From Sheuella amnicola (lineage in GTDB: Bacteria > Pseudomonadota > Gammaproteobacteria > Burkholderiales > Burkholderiaceae_B): a stretch of 64,000 nucleotides of DNA. Below, piece after piece: positions 34,440 to 44,287 of the stretch. Both the position numbers and the translations under genes were made by a program. Each line of letters opens with the position of its first letter. The first letter of the stretch is position 1. Location of the stretch: contig NZ_JAAGRN010000003.1 of NCBI RefSeq assembly GCF_010499255.1, positions 124,001-188,000 on the forward strand, in the 5' to 3' direction. Under the pieces are notes generated by a model. That model made no database searches and had not been told where the DNA came from. It worked only from the letters and a program-made list of their open reading frames with translations.

Positions 34440-37400
34440 TCAAGCAGCCTCTGCAGCGAGCTGCAGAGCGGATTCAATATCTACGGCCACAATTCTGGAC
34501 ACACCCTGTTCCTGCATAGTCACACCTACAAGCTGTTTTGCCATTTGCATCGCAATCTTGTTATGAGAAATAAACAGGAACTGAGTCTGATCGCTCATGC
34601 TGCCAACCAGATTGGCATAACGCTCGGTATTTGCATCGTCCAGAGGCGCATCAACCTCGTCCAGAAGGCAGAATGGCGCAGGATTCAGTTTGAACAGTGC
34701 GAATACCAGTGCTGTTGCCGTTAAGGCTTTTTCACCACCAGACAACAGGTGGATCGAAGTATTTCGTTTTCCGGGCGGCTGGGCCATGACCTGCACGCCA
34801 GCATCGAGAATTTCGTCGCCGGTCATGATCAGGCGCGCATCGCCACCACCAAACAATTTGGGGAAAAGTTCGCCAAAATGCTTGTTTACATCGTTAAAGG
34901 TGGTTTGCAACAGATCTCTCGTCTCGCGATCAATCTTGCGAATTGCGTCCTCAAGGGTTTCAATTGCATTTTGCAAGTCAGCATATTGCGCATCGAGATA
35001 ACCCTTGCGCTCACGCGATGCATTCAACTCGTCCAGAGCTGCCAGGTTGACTGAGCCAAGGGATTCAATCTGGCGCGTAATGCGTTGCACTTCAGACTGC
35101 AGCCAGGAAGGTTTGGACCACTGTTCAGGCTGATCCACCAGCGAAGCCTTGACGACTTCGCGATCCACCTGACGAGCATCCAATTGCTCGGCAAATTGTT
35201 CTGTGGCCAAACGCGCGGCCTGCTCTTGCAATTGCAATTGCATGATGCGTTCGCGACGCGGCTCGAGCGACCTCTCAATCGTCAACCGCTCTTCATCGGC
35301 CTCGCGCAACTGTGCAGCCAGCGTATCCATCTCGATACGCACCAGATTCAATTTTTCTTCATGTTCTGCGCGCAACTCGAGCGCTTCCTGCAGACCGGCC
35401 TGCGCCGCTGCCGCATCCAAGGTAATCAGATCAGATTCGAGTCCGACCAGTTCCTGCTGCGCACGCGTAATCTGTTCGGTGGCGACCTGCTGGTTTCGCT
35501 GCAATTCCGCGATGCGAGCACGCACGCCACGCTCTGTGAACTCGGCCTCTTGTGCTCCACGCTCCTGATCACGCAATCGATTTCGCGCCGCCTGTGCCTC
35601 GTCGGCCAGTGCTTCACCTGCGATTTCAGCCTCGGAATACGCCTCTTGCATATTGGCAAGTTCAGCATCCAACTCTTCGAAACGCGCTTCAGCTTCCAGC
35701 TTGGTCGCAAGCAGCTCTTCCTGCTGCGTGGTGACTTCGGCAATATCCTGTCCAAGCCGGCCCGATCTTTCTCGTGTTTGTTCAACCAATTGCAAAACGC
35801 GTGAGTGCTCGAGCTGGATATCGTGTAGACGCTTGGTGATTTCTGCGACACGCTGTCGAGCCGCCGGAAGGGCCTGGGATATCTGCTGCCAGGCCGATTC
35901 GGCTTGAGCAACTGAAGAACGGGACTGATCAGCAATCAACTGACTGGCTTTAATTTCCCGTTGAAGATTTTCGATTTCCTGCTGGCGCGCCAGCAGTCCC
36001 GCCTGCTCAGAGTCCGGGGCATAAAAGCGAACACTGTTCGCATCAACAAGATGGCCCCCCTGCACGACAAACAAAGCGCCGGTGGGTAAGGTGTTGCGGG
36101 CGGCAAGTGCCTGGGTAATATCGTTCGCAATGAATACCTGACCTAACCATTCCTGCATCAGTGTGCGCAACTCGGGATCACTGATTCTCAGCATGGAGGT
36201 CAGTGGCGTCAGGCCGGCTGGGGCAGCAGCGGCTGCTGCAGCTACGGGCAATTGGTAAAAAGCCAGGCGGGCCGGAGGGGCGTCGCTAGCAAAAGCCCTT
36301 GCCCAATCCAGACTGCGGACTTCAAGGCCTGTCATTCGTTCATTCAGAACCGCCTCAATCGCAGTTTCCCAGCCGGGTTCCACATGAAGTTTCTGCCATA
36401 AACGCCCCATGCCCGAAAGCTCATGCTTGGCCAGCCATGGCTCAAGAGCACCCTTTTTCTGAACATCTTCCTGCAAACGTAGCAATGCGGATAAACGGGC
36501 GTCCAAACGGGCGAGCGATTCAGCTTCGGTTTGCGCCTGCTGCTGGGCCTCTGCACGACGCGCATCAGCCTGTGGCAGTCGATCTTCCAATTCGATAAGT
36601 GCGGCCTGCGCCTCCTCAAACAACTCCTCGCTCACCAGCTTGTCGCCGGCCAGTTGCTCAAGCAGTGCCGTATCGGGGGCATCAACGCCCTGTAACTCGA
36701 GCGTCAGACGTTCACGACGCAATTCAAGCACTTGCAACTGACGATCGGATTCACGCTGCGTTTGCGCAACGAGCGCAAGATTCTGCTCGACTCGCGCCAG
36801 CGCCGCGCGCATCTCGTCGCGAGAGGCAGCGGCATGACGCACTTTGGCTTCGATATCTGGCAAGCCTGCCTGTGCGGCTAACGCATGCTCACGCGCTTCC
36901 TCAGCGCGAGCAGCACTCGTCATCAACTCTTCTTCACTTTCCTGAATTTGAGCCAGGCAATGCTCTTTTTGAGACGACCACTCGTCCATCTGCACCTGAA
37001 GCTGTGCACGACGCGTTTGAACTCGATTGCGCGATTCGACTACATGCCGGATTTCAGCTTCCAGGCTGCTTACCTTGGCATTGGCTTCGTACAGGTCACC
37101 TTGCGCTGCGTGAACAGCATCACCCGCTGCATAATGCGCCTGACGGCGCGACTCAAGCGCCGCCTCGGTTGCACGCAATCCGGCCATGGATGCTTCCAGC
37201 TCGGTCTGTGCGCGTTCGATTTCTTCCTGCGTTCTGGCGCGCTCTTCATGTGCAGCCGCCTCTTTAAGATACCAGAGCGCGTTTTGTTTTGTTTCTCCAT
37301 CCGCCTGCAGGCTGCGGTATTCGCGAGCAACCTCGGCTTGCGACTCGAGTTTTTCCAGCTGTGAGGTCAGCTCACGCAAGATGTCATCAACCCGAACCAG

Positions 37401-37970
37401 ATTTTCTCGCGTATCGGAAAGCCTGTTTTCGGTTTCGCGACGACGCTCTTTATATCTGGATACGCCAGCGGCCTCTTCAAGATAAACACGCAGCTCTTCA
37501 GGCTTGGCCTCGATCAGGCGATTAATCATCCCCTGACCGATAATCGCGTAACCTCGCGCGCCCAACCCCGTGCCCAGAAAAATATCGTGAACATCGCGCC
37601 GACGCACTTGCTGGTTGTTGATGAAATAACTGCTGGTGCCATCGCGGGTTAACACACGCCTGACCGCGATTTCGGCATAACTGGCCCATTGCCCGATGGC
37701 ACGACCTTCGCTGTTGTCGAAAACGAGCTCGACGGAGGCGCGCGCAGAGGGTTTACGTTGTCCGGAACCACTGAAAATGACATCCTGCATGGACTCGCCG
37801 CGCAATTCGGACGCACGGGTCTCGCCCATCACCCATCGGACAGCGTCAATAATGTTTGATTTACCGCATCCGTTAGGCCCGACCACGCCAACAAGCTGGC
37901 TGGGCGTGGGGATCACGGTCGGATCGACGAAGGATTTAAATCCGGCAAGTTTGATCTGGGTCAGACGCAC
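34440..37970 (-). CDS. smc: Chromosome segregation protein SMC
   Basis: A 1176-residue SMC ATPase. The start is GTG 37970 (VRLTQIKLAGFKSF), matching the family start; an in-frame ATG at 38045 would add 25 unrelated residues. Walker A is GPNGCGKSN, the ABC signature LSGGEKALTATALVFALF and Walker B FCLLDEVDAPLDD, at the two ends. Between lie two long coiled-coil arms, rich in Glu, Ala, Arg and Gln, and a hinge near residues 500-640. It organises and segregates the chromosome. It is the first gene of the smc-zipA-ligA run. Confidence 0.96.
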   Translation of the reverse strand: MRLTQIKLAGFKSFVDPTVIPTPSQLVGVVGPNGCGKSNIIDAVRWVMGETRASELRGESMQDVIFSGSGQRKPSARASVELVFDNSEGRAIGQWASYAEIAVRRVLTRDGTSSYFINNQQVRRRDVHDIFLGTGLGARGYAIIGQGMINRLIEAKPEELRVYLEEAAGVSRYKERRRETENRLSDTRENLVRVDDILRELTSQLEKLESQAEVAREYRSLQADGETKQNALWYLKEAAAHEERARTQEEIERAQTELEASMAGLRATEAALESRRQAHYAAGDAVHAAQGDLYEANAKVSSLEAEIRHVVESRNRVQTRRAQLQVQMDEWSSQKEHCLAQIQESEEELMTSAARAEEAREHALAAQAGLPDIEAKVRHAAASRDEMRAALARVEQNLALVAQTQRESDRQLQVLELRRERLTLELQGVDAPDTALLEQLAGDKLVSEELFEEAQAALIELEDRLPQADARRAEAQQQAQTEAESLARLDARLSALLRLQEDVQKKGALEPWLAKHELSGMGRLWQKLHVEPGWETAIEAVLNERMTGLEVRSLDWARAFASDAPPARLAFYQLPVAAAAAAAPAGLTPLTSMLRISDPELRTLMQEWLGQVFIANDITQALAARNTLPTGALFVVQGGHLVDANSVRFYAPDSEQAGLLARQQEIENLQREIKASQLIADQSRSSVAQAESAWQQISQALPAARQRVAEITKRLHDIQLEHSRVLQLVEQTRERSGRLGQDIAEVTTQQEELLATKLEAEARFEELDAELANMQEAYSEAEIAGEALADEAQAARNRLRDQERGAQEAEFTERGVRARIAELQRNQQVATEQITRAQQELVGLESDLITLDAAAAQAGLQEALELRAEHEEKLNLVRIEMDTLAAQLREADEERLTIERSLEPRRERIMQLQLQEQAARLATEQFAEQLDARQVDREVVKASLVDQPEQWSKPSWLQSEVQRITRQIESLGSVNLAALDELNASRERKGYLDAQYADLQNAIETLEDAIRKIDRETRDLLQTTFNDVNKHFGELFPKLFGGGDARLIMTGDEILDAGVQVMAQPPGKRNTSIHLLSGGEKALTATALVFALFKLNPAPFCLLDEVDAPLDDANTERYANLVGSMSDQTQFLFISHNKIAMQMAKQLVGVTMQEQGVSRIVAVDIESALQLAAEAA

Positions 37971-38097
37971 AGTAGGAGCACTATTTATAATGAAATCTTG
38001 TAGATCATAACGCAGGCTGAGGGCAGTTTTAAGTTCGCTACTCAATTACTGAAGAAGCTATACTCGGTTTCGTTTTTATCATTTTTAGGAATTTCCA

Positions 38098-39444
38098 TTG
38101 AAAAGAGGCTTTTACATTGTCATGGCTGCCCAGGCGCTGTCTTCGCTGGCAGATAACGCCCTGTTCATTGCGGCAATTGCGCTGATTCAACAATTGCAGG
38201 GGCCGGACTGGATGGCACCCATGATGAAGTGGTTTTTCGCCGCCTCTTATGTCCTGCTGGCGGCCTTTGTAGGAGCGTTCTCGGACTCTTTCCCCAAGGG
38301 ATGGGTCATGTTTCTTACCAATGCCATCAAGGTTTCGGGCTGTTTGCTCATGTTCTTTTATGCCTTGTTCGGCCTCGATCAATCCGCTCAGGTAGTTTTA
38401 GTTTGCGTTGCTTATGGCTTAGTCGGGATTGGAGCAGCTGCCTATTCCCCTGCAAAATATGGCATCGTCACCGAAATGCTTCCTCCGCTTGATTTAGTCA
38501 AAGGCAATGGATGGATCGAGGGTCTGACCGTTCTCTCCATTATTTTCGGGACCGTTCTGGGCGGTGTACTCGTCTCACCCTCCGTTTCCAGCTGGTTACT
38601 GTCCCACCCCTATATCAATAATTTGGTGCATACCCCAGCCGAGGCCGCCATTCTGGTCATCACTGTCGTCTATGCGCTTGCGGCAGCTTGCAACTTAATG
38701 ATCCCTGCCACGCACATCAAGTATCCTGCCCAACAAAAGAACCCGGCCAAACTGATCAAGGCGTTTGCCGGCTACGTGAAAATCTTGTGGAAAGACAAAA
38801 TCGGTCAAATTTCTCTGGCGGTCACGACCTTGTTCTGGGGCGCTGGCGCCACATTGCAACTGATCGTGATCGAATGGGGTCGCAATCAACTAGGTTATCG
38901 TCTAGATCAGGCATCCATTCTGATGGGCATTACTGCCCTGGGAACGGTTGTTGGCTCTATTTTTGCAAGCCGCGTGCCACTACGCAGTGCGCTTGGAGTG
39001 TTACCGCTTGGTGTTGTCATGGGCTTAACGGTTTTACTGATGCCTTTGATTGATGGTTCCTGGACAATTCATATCTTCGGCGCATCGATTCCCTGGGCTG
39101 CATACAGTCTTCTGATCATCATTGGCCTGACATCCGGGTATTTCGTCGTTCCGATGAATGCCTTGCTCCAGCACCGCGGTCATGTATTGCTATCGGCTGG
39201 TCATTCGATTGCGGTTCAGAACTTCAATGAACAATTGAATATTCTCTTGATGGTCGCCGTCTACACGCTGATGCTCTGGCTCAATATGTCGATTGGCGTC
39301 ATTATCGCGATCTTTGGCATTCTGGTTGCAGCCCTGATGCTGTTAATCATTCACTGGAGCAAGCTCAACCTTCGCCACGACCCGACATTAATCGAACAAA
39401 TCGGGCAGGATGGTCATGGGTCCGCTTTAAAAGATTGCCACTAA
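38098..39444 (+). CDS. lplT: Lysophospholipid transporter LplT (MFS), copy 2
   Basis: A 448-residue twelve-helix MFS protein, very similar to the protein at 8349-9650. It starts with TTG 38098, which has AGGA seven bases upstream and gives KRGFYIVMAAQALSSLAD, aligned with the other copy. The main difference is an insertion near residues 320-335 (DGSWTIHIFGASIPWAAY). It would flip lysophospholipids inward. It stands alone, divergent from smc and convergent with the glycosylase. This position next to the tsaB/udg genes is the one more commonly seen in the order, so this may be the ancestral copy. Confidence 0.9.
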   Translation: MKRGFYIVMAAQALSSLADNALFIAAIALIQQLQGPDWMAPMMKWFFAASYVLLAAFVGAFSDSFPKGWVMFLTNAIKVSGCLLMFFYALFGLDQSAQVVLVCVAYGLVGIGAAAYSPAKYGIVTEMLPPLDLVKGNGWIEGLTVLSIIFGTVLGGVLVSPSVSSWLLSHPYINNLVHTPAEAAILVITVVYALAAACNLMIPATHIKYPAQQKNPAKLIKAFAGYVKILWKDKIGQISLAVTTLFWGAGATLQLIVIEWGRNQLGYRLDQASILMGITALGTVVGSIFASRVPLRSALGVLPLGVVMGLTVLLMPLIDGSWTIHIFGASIPWAAYSLLIIIGLTSGYFVVPMNALLQHRGHVLLSAGHSIAVQNFNEQLNILLMVAVYTLMLWLNMSIGVIIAIFGILVAALMLLIIHWSKLNLRHDPTLIEQIGQDGHGSALKDCH

Positions 39445-39453
39445 TTTCAACGA

Positions 39454-39477
39454 ATTAATGCTTTATTCCGCATTAAT
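39454..39477. terminator. AT-rich inverted repeat between lplT and udg
   Basis: ATTAATGC (39454-39461) and GCATTAAT (39470-39477) enclose eight bases between two convergent genes; the right arm covers the udg stop. It may stop transcription in both directions, although it is AT-rich and has only a short T-stretch. Confidence 0.35.
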
Positions 39478-40393
39478 CGCCGGTAATAGCCCGCACGATA
39501 TCCCTGGTCTGGTTTAAATCCTTCCAAGCCAGGGCTTTTTCAGCGGGTCGACGCAACAAATACGCCGGGTGATAAGTGACAACTACCGGCACCGTATGTC
39601 CGGGATGAGGCAGTGTATAAGTTTGCCCTCTCATCGAAACAAGAGGCGCTTCCACCCCCAGCAACGCCTGGGCGGCGTGCTTACCCACAGCGAGAATGCT
39701 TAATGGCTTGATGAGTTCGATCTGGCGCAGCAAAAAGGGGCGGCATGCGGCAACCTCCTCGGGACGAGGGTTGCGATTGCCGGGGGGGCGACACTTAATA
39801 ATATTGGCGACATAGACATTTTTCTCACGTCCCAAATCGATTGCGGACAACATATTGTCAAGAAGCATCCCCGAGCGACCAACGAACGGTTCACCTTGAC
39901 GGTCCTCTTGTTCACCGGGCGCTTCACCAACCACCATCACCGCAGGTTGCATGACGCCTTGACCGACAACGACATGCTCACGATCCATACATAAGCCGCA
40001 AGCCTGGCATGACGCAATACCTTGGGCAAGCGAGTCTAGCGTTTGTGCTTGAGCGGCAAGTGCTGAAGTCTCGGTGGCACCTGCACGCACGACGGGGGCT
40101 AATATTTTGGATACAGGCTGGGCAAACCGCGAGACAGTCCGCGATGGCGTTGCGGTAGTTTGCGCACCGAATACATTTGAACTTGGCGCAACATCAGTTT
40201 GAGTAATTTTTGTTTCGGTGTCTTGAGAGGCTGATGACTCAGCAGATTCAGACGCTTGCCGAGCTTGCGATACCTGCACCTGATCAGCTTGTCGAGGCAT
40301 CGGAATCCAGGGCTTTTCGATGCCAAGCTCATGCAACCACGCCAACTGAAGCGCGGATAGTTGCAAAGCAGAGGAATCGAAATGTGAATTCAC
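39473..40393 (-). CDS. Uracil-DNA glycosylase, family 4 (iron-sulfur)
   Basis: A 306-residue repair enzyme. The first ~130 residues are a low-complexity Gln/Ala/Ser/Thr linker with little structure. The domain begins at SCQACGLCMDREHVVVGQG, with two of the four cluster cysteines, and continues with VVGEAPGEQEDRQGEPFVG (active site), NIIKCRPPGNRNPRPEEVAACRPF (the other two cysteines) and TYHPAYLLRRP. It removes uracil from DNA. The tsaB-rimI gene ends three bases upstream, so the two are surely in one operon. The long N-terminal linker resembles that seen in other Burkholderiales. Confidence 0.93.
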   Translation of the reverse strand: MNSHFDSSALQLSALQLAWLHELGIEKPWIPMPRQADQVQVSQARQASESAESSASQDTETKITQTDVAPSSNVFGAQTTATPSRTVSRFAQPVSKILAPVVRAGATETSALAAQAQTLDSLAQGIASCQACGLCMDREHVVVGQGVMQPAVMVVGEAPGEQEDRQGEPFVGRSGMLLDNMLSAIDLGREKNVYVANIIKCRPPGNRNPRPEEVAACRPFLLRQIELIKPLSILAVGKHAAQALLGVEAPLVSMRGQTYTLPHPGHTVPVVVTYHPAYLLRRPAEKALAWKDLNQTRDIVRAITGD

Positions 40394-40396
40394 AGG

Positions 40397-41629
40397 TCAG
40401 GCGTCACTAAAAATTTGTTTCATTACGATAGCGTCTTCCCGCACTCCATCACCTGCAGGGTAATAATCGCGCCTGCGTCCGGCCTGAGTAAAACCATGAC
40501 TTTCGTAAAATTCGATGGCGTTTTGATTGGAGGGTCTGACTTCAAGCAATAACCCTTCCAAGCCTCGCTGCCTCGCAGAGTGCTGCAATTGCTCCAGCAA
40601 AAGATGGCCGAAACCTTTTTTCTGCTGACGAGGCGCCACGGCAATCACAAGGACATGGGCGATGTCAGGCGCTAGCATTCCAATGCAAAACCCAAGCAAT
40701 CCCTGATTGGATCTAAGCACCCAGGCTTCATAACCTGCTTCCAACGCATCCTGAAAGTTTCGCTCGCTCCAGGGGAACGACTGGACAGTGCGTTCCACCT
40801 CAACCACTTCGGCAATATCCACCTTGGACATCGGCAACAATGCCACGTCATGATTCGCCAACACTCGCGGATTTCCGCCGTGTCCCGACGCGCGCTCGGC
40901 TGTCGTAAAGGCCACTTTGTCACGCAAATAAAGAGGCGCGGCCAACTCAGGTGCCAGACAAGCCTTTCGATGCCAAGCATCCAGTGCTAATCGTGCGATC
41001 CAGTCGGCCTCGGGGTGGGCATCCAGTTGTTCCGTCGGCCAATCCTGCGCAAGGCCGAACATCGCATTCGAAACCTTCCAACCTTCCCCCACCAGACAGG
41101 GGTGGGATGTGTTGATCATATCGGGATCTCGCAACCATAGAGGCAATCGACCAAGAACGAATCCGCCAACATCCACCGCGCTGAGCAGCACAGGAGGTTG
41201 TATGTTTACAAGTCGCGCTTGTGAATTCATCACATAGGCGGCAAGATAAATTTCGTCCATGCGGGCATCAAGCGCCGCCAAAATCAACTGCCCCGGACGA
41301 TTCGCTCCGGCCTTGGCAGCAATGGCATCCAGACACCCGACAGGAATCACCGGTATATCCAATGCGAAACCGACTCCCTGAGCAACCCCGCAAGCAACAC
41401 GTAACCCAGTAAACGCGCCGGGGCCCTGGCCAAAGCTCACCGCATCCAGTTGATTCCTTGAAAATCCGGACTCTTTCAGAAGGTCATATGCCATCGGCAA
41501 TACGCTCATGGCATGTCCCGCTGTTCCCTCATGCAGGCGCATCGTTATGCGCACGTCAGCAGCATGCTCGTGAATCAATGCGATGCCACAAGTCGTGGTT
41601 GAGGTTTCGAGGGCCAGAATTAAGCTCAT
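40397..41629 (-). CDS. Fusion of TsaB (t6A synthesis) and RimI (N-acetyltransferase)
   Basis: A 410-residue two-domain protein. Residues 1 to about 245 are TsaB: ILALETSTTTCGIAL, GQGPGAFTGLRVACGVAQG and the Ala/Arg-rich centre (DARMDEIYLAAY). TsaB works with TsaD and TsaE to make N6-threonylcarbamoyladenosine at tRNA position 37. Residues from about 262 are a GNAT acetyltransferase of RimI type: VVEVERTVQSFPWSERNF, the acetyl-CoA loop VLVIAVAPRQQKKGFGHLLL and LLEVRPSNQNAIEFYESHGF. RimI acetylates ribosomal protein S18 at its N-terminus. These are usually separate neighbouring genes. No stop or frameshift is seen between the domains. Confidence 0.93.
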   Translation of the reverse strand: MSLILALETSTTTCGIALIHEHAADVRITMRLHEGTAGHAMSVLPMAYDLLKESGFSRNQLDAVSFGQGPGAFTGLRVACGVAQGVGFALDIPVIPVGCLDAIAAKAGANRPGQLILAALDARMDEIYLAAYVMNSQARLVNIQPPVLLSAVDVGGFVLGRLPLWLRDPDMINTSHPCLVGEGWKVSNAMFGLAQDWPTEQLDAHPEADWIARLALDAWHRKACLAPELAAPLYLRDKVAFTTAERASGHGGNPRVLANHDVALLPMSKVDIAEVVEVERTVQSFPWSERNFQDALEAGYEAWVLRSNQGLLGFCIGMLAPDIAHVLVIAVAPRQQKKGFGHLLLEQLQHSARQRGLEGLLLEVRPSNQNAIEFYESHGFTQAGRRRDYYPAGDGVREDAIVMKQIFSDA

Positions 41630-41655
41630 AGGCGTATTGTAATGAAGAACATTTA

Positions 41656-41738
41656 GTTACATTTTTGGTGATAGATGATGGATCTTGTAATAGTTTATGA
41701 AAAATAGACCACCTTAAGGCTTGGCGCTGTTACATTTT
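41656..41738. repeat. Two exact GTTACATTTT repeats before risA
   Basis: GTTACATTTT occurs at 41656-41665 and 41729-41738, flanking most of the risA leader. The second copy ends five bases before the start codon, where no ribosome-binding purine run is seen. TTACA-like units are typical of OmpR boxes, so these may be autoregulatory sites. Confidence 0.35.
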
Positions 41739-41743
41739 CTTTT

Positions 41744-42478
41744 ATGCAAATACCTACGACTACCCCATCAAGAAAAATTCTCGTTGTTGACGATGACCCT
41801 CGTCTTCGCGAGTTACTGCGTCGTTATCTGACCGAACAAGGTTATAACGTTTGTGCAGTAGAGGACTCGCGTGAGATGAACAAAGCCATTCAGCGCGAAC
41901 ATTTCGACTTGTTAGTACTTGACCTGATGCTGCCCGGTGAAGACGGGCTATCCGTTTGTCGGCGACTGCGCAGCATGCACAACAACACGCCGATCATCAT
42001 GCTTACAGCCAAAACCGAAGAAATCGATCGGATCATTGGTCTGGAAATGGGCGCGGACGATTATCTCCCCAAACCGTTCAACCCCCGCGAGCTTTCGGCC
42101 CGCATTGGCGCCATTTTGCGGCGGCGCAGCATTGACGAACATCCCGGAGCACCAAGTCATGAACAGGAGACCATCAACTTTGGTCCGTTCTGCCTGAACA
42201 TGGCAACACGCACTTTGACACGGGATGGTCATCCGGTTGATATCACCACCGGAGAGTTTTCCGTTTTGAAAGTGTTTGGTCGACATCCTCGGGTTCCGCT
42301 TTCACGCGACAAACTGATGGAACTGGCCCGCGGACGTGAATACGAAGCCTTCGACCGCAGTCTGGATGTGCAGATATCGCGTTTGCGCAAACTGATCGAG
42401 GTCAATCCGGCCAAACCGGCTTATATCCAGACCGTCTGGGGTATGGGCTATGTTTTCGTACCGGACGGCAATCGTTAG
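41744..42478 (+). CDS. risA: OmpR-family response regulator, RisA-like
   Basis: A 244-residue regulator. The receiver has DDD (residues 16-18), phosphoacceptor Asp60 (LLVLDLMLPGEDGLS) and Lys110 (YLPKPFNPREL). The winged helix at the C-terminus has TGEFSVLKVFGRHPRVPLSRDKLMELARG and VQISRLRKLIEVNPAKPAYIQTVWGMGYVF. The whole length resembles Bordetella RisA and enteric OmpR. No clear ribosome site precedes ATG 41744 (bases TACATTTTCTTTT), so translation may be leaderless or weakly initiated. The kinase gene follows three bases later. Confidence 0.93.
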   Translation: MQIPTTTPSRKILVVDDDPRLRELLRRYLTEQGYNVCAVEDSREMNKAIQREHFDLLVLDLMLPGEDGLSVCRRLRSMHNNTPIIMLTAKTEEIDRIIGLEMGADDYLPKPFNPRELSARIGAILRRRSIDEHPGAPSHEQETINFGPFCLNMATRTLTRDGHPVDITTGEFSVLKVFGRHPRVPLSRDKLMELARGREYEAFDRSLDVQISRLRKLIEVNPAKPAYIQTVWGMGYVFVPDGNR

Positions 42479-42481
42479 GTC

Positions 42482-43813
42482 ATGTTTACCCGGACATTTT
42501 TATTGCTGGCGACACTGATGCTGGCTTGTCTGGCGGCCTGGGCCGAGGTTTTCGTCATCCTCGAGATGGAACCTCGCGCCATTCAAAACAGCAAGCGCAT
42601 CACTACCGCGGTGAATCTGACCCGATCTGCCCTGGCCCATGCCACCAGAACCGATATACCGACATTGCTGGACGAACTGTCTTTAAACGAATCTCTGGAC
42701 GTCATTGCACGCTCCCCAACTGATATCGTTGAGCCTATCCCCGATGACCGCTACTGGCAAAAAATTGCTCATATGCTCAAACAGCATCTTGGTTCGGATA
42801 CGATTGTCGCCTGGACAGTCAACAACCGCCACGACTTCTGGATAAGCTTCAGCATCGATGAAAAGCAGTACTGGTTGGCGATGCACCGCGACGACCTTGA
42901 GCTCAGTGGAGACTTCGAATGGATCGGCTGGGCTGTGGCTGCCATCGTATTCTCACTGATAGGCGCACTTATAAGTGTGCGATACATCAATCGCCCCTTA
43001 TCCCGCTTGGTTCATCACACGCAACAAATCTCGACCGGTCAATCGCCTCCTCCACTACCGGAAACCGGGCCTCGCGAAATTCGGCAGCTCAATACAAGTT
43101 TCAACAGGATGACAGAGGATTGGCGTCAAACCGAAAACGATCGTGAACTGATGATTGCGGGCATTTCTCATGATTTACGCACACCGCTGACCAGAATGCG
43201 GCTTGAAATCGAATTAAGCCAAATGCCCGAGGCATCCATTCAAGCAATCGATCAGGATCTTAGACAAATTGATCACACCATCGACCAGTTGCTTGAATAT
43301 TCACGTGCCGCCAAAATACAAGAGCGCCCATCGACTGACATTTCAACTGCACTCGAGTCTTTGCTCTCTCGTGAACGTCTTCATACCGGTCTGATCCATC
43401 ACGAACTGACATCCCGGATTCAGCCCAACATCCACGTGCGGATTGATCCGGTCAGTTTTGCACGTATTGTTTTGAACCTGATCGATAATGCCTACCGATA
43501 CGGTGGCGATGATCAAGGGCGTAGCAAAGTACTTGTCACGCTTCAGGCGCAAGCAAATAAAGCTGTACTTGAAGTGTCTGATCGAGGCGCGGGCATCAAA
43601 CCAGAAGACGTATCCAACGTGCTTCGCCCCTTTTATCGAGGCGACCATGCACGCTCGGACAGTACAGGAGCAGGTCTGGGATTAGCCATCATCGACAGAC
43701 TGTTGCGGCAAACCGAGGGCAGTCTTTCAATCAACCCCCGTGTGGGTGGCGGATTAACCGTTTCCGTACTGTGGCCAATCGACACGAGCATCGTCAAGAA
43801 CAGTACGACCTAG
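42482..43813 (+). CDS. risS: Sensor histidine kinase, RisS/EnvZ-like
   Basis: A 443-residue kinase with two membrane helices (about residues 5-27 and 148-168), a periplasmic domain of about 120 residues, a HAMP linker (about 169-218) and the kinase core. His230 is in [18 protein letters not shown]. The N-box is [14 protein letters not shown], followed by [11 protein letters not shown] and [13 protein letters not shown]. It pairs with the RisA-like regulator three bases upstream. In Bordetella RisAS responds to stress and affects virulence and persistence; the present signal is unknown. Its last 60 bases overlap the convergent ispF gene. Confidence 0.92.
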   Translation: MFTRTFLLLATLMLACLAAWAEVFVILEMEPRAIQNSKRITTAVNLTRSALAHATRTDIPTLLDELSLNESLDVIARSPTDIVEPIPDDRYWQKIAHMLKQHLGSDTIVAWTVNNRHDFWISFSIDEKQYWLAMHRDDLELSGDFEWIGWAVAAIVFSLIGALISVRYINRPLSRLVHHTQQISTGQSPPPLPETGPREIRQLNTSFNRMTEDWRQTENDRELMIAGISHDLRTPLTRMRLEIELSQMPEASIQAIDQDLRQIDHTIDQLLEYSRAAKIQERPSTDISTALESLLSRERLHTGLIHHELTSRIQPNIHVRIDPVSFARIVLNLIDNAYRYGGDDQGRSKVLVTLQAQANKAVLEVSDRGAGIKPEDVSNVLRPFYRGDHARSDSTGAGLGLAIIDRLLRQTEGSLSINPRVGGGLTVSVLWPIDTSIVKNSTT

Positions 43814-44287
43814 CAGAACCACAACATTAGCGGCGATGCCCTCTTTGCGCCCCAGATAACCCAAGCCTTCATTGGTTTTGGCTTTAATGTTGATCGACTC
43901 GGGCGACAAATCCAGATCAAGTGAAATATTGCCAACCATCGCGGGCGCATGTGGACCGATCTTGGGCGCTTGCGCATGAATCGTCGCGTCGATGTTGATC
44001 ACCTCCCAACCGGCTTGCTTGACGCGATCGTACGCGATACGCAACAGCACCCTGCTATCGGCTCCCCGGTATTGTTCATCTGTATCGGGAAAATGGCGGC
44101 CAATATCCCCCAATCCCGCAGCACCAAGCAGCGCATCCGTCAGTGCGTGCAAAAGCGCATCAGCATCAGAGTGCCCTTGTAAACCATGAGTATGCGGAAT
44201 GATCACACCACCTAATATCAATGGGCGTCCGGATACCAGCGCATGGACATCAAACCCTTGTCCCACACGAATTGCAAAAGGATTCAT
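43754..44287 (-). CDS. ispF: 2-C-methyl-D-erythritol 2,4-cyclodiphosphate synthase
   Basis: A 177-residue enzyme of the non-mevalonate isoprenoid pathway. ATG 44287 forms an ATGA overlap with the ispD stop; an earlier Met would lie inside ispD. The metal and substrate residues are visible in [12 protein letters not shown] (Asp, His), [33 protein letters not shown] and [19 protein letters not shown]. The C-terminus ([20 protein letters not shown]) is about 18 residues longer than the usual form, and these residues are encoded opposite the end of risS. Confidence 0.95.
   Translation of the reverse strand: MNPFAIRVGQGFDVHALVSGRPLILGGVIIPHTHGLQGHSDADALLHALTDALLGAAGLGDIGRHFPDTDEQYRGADSRVLLRIAYDRVKQAGWEVINIDATIHAQAPKIGPHAPAMVGNISLDLDLSPESINIKAKTNEGLGYLGRKEGIAANVVVLLGRTVLDDARVDWPQYGNG

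Noticed and set aside
35085-35804. Long plus-strand frames inside smc
   Set aside because: They follow from the biased codon use of the coiled-coil arms of SMC and have no domain of their own.
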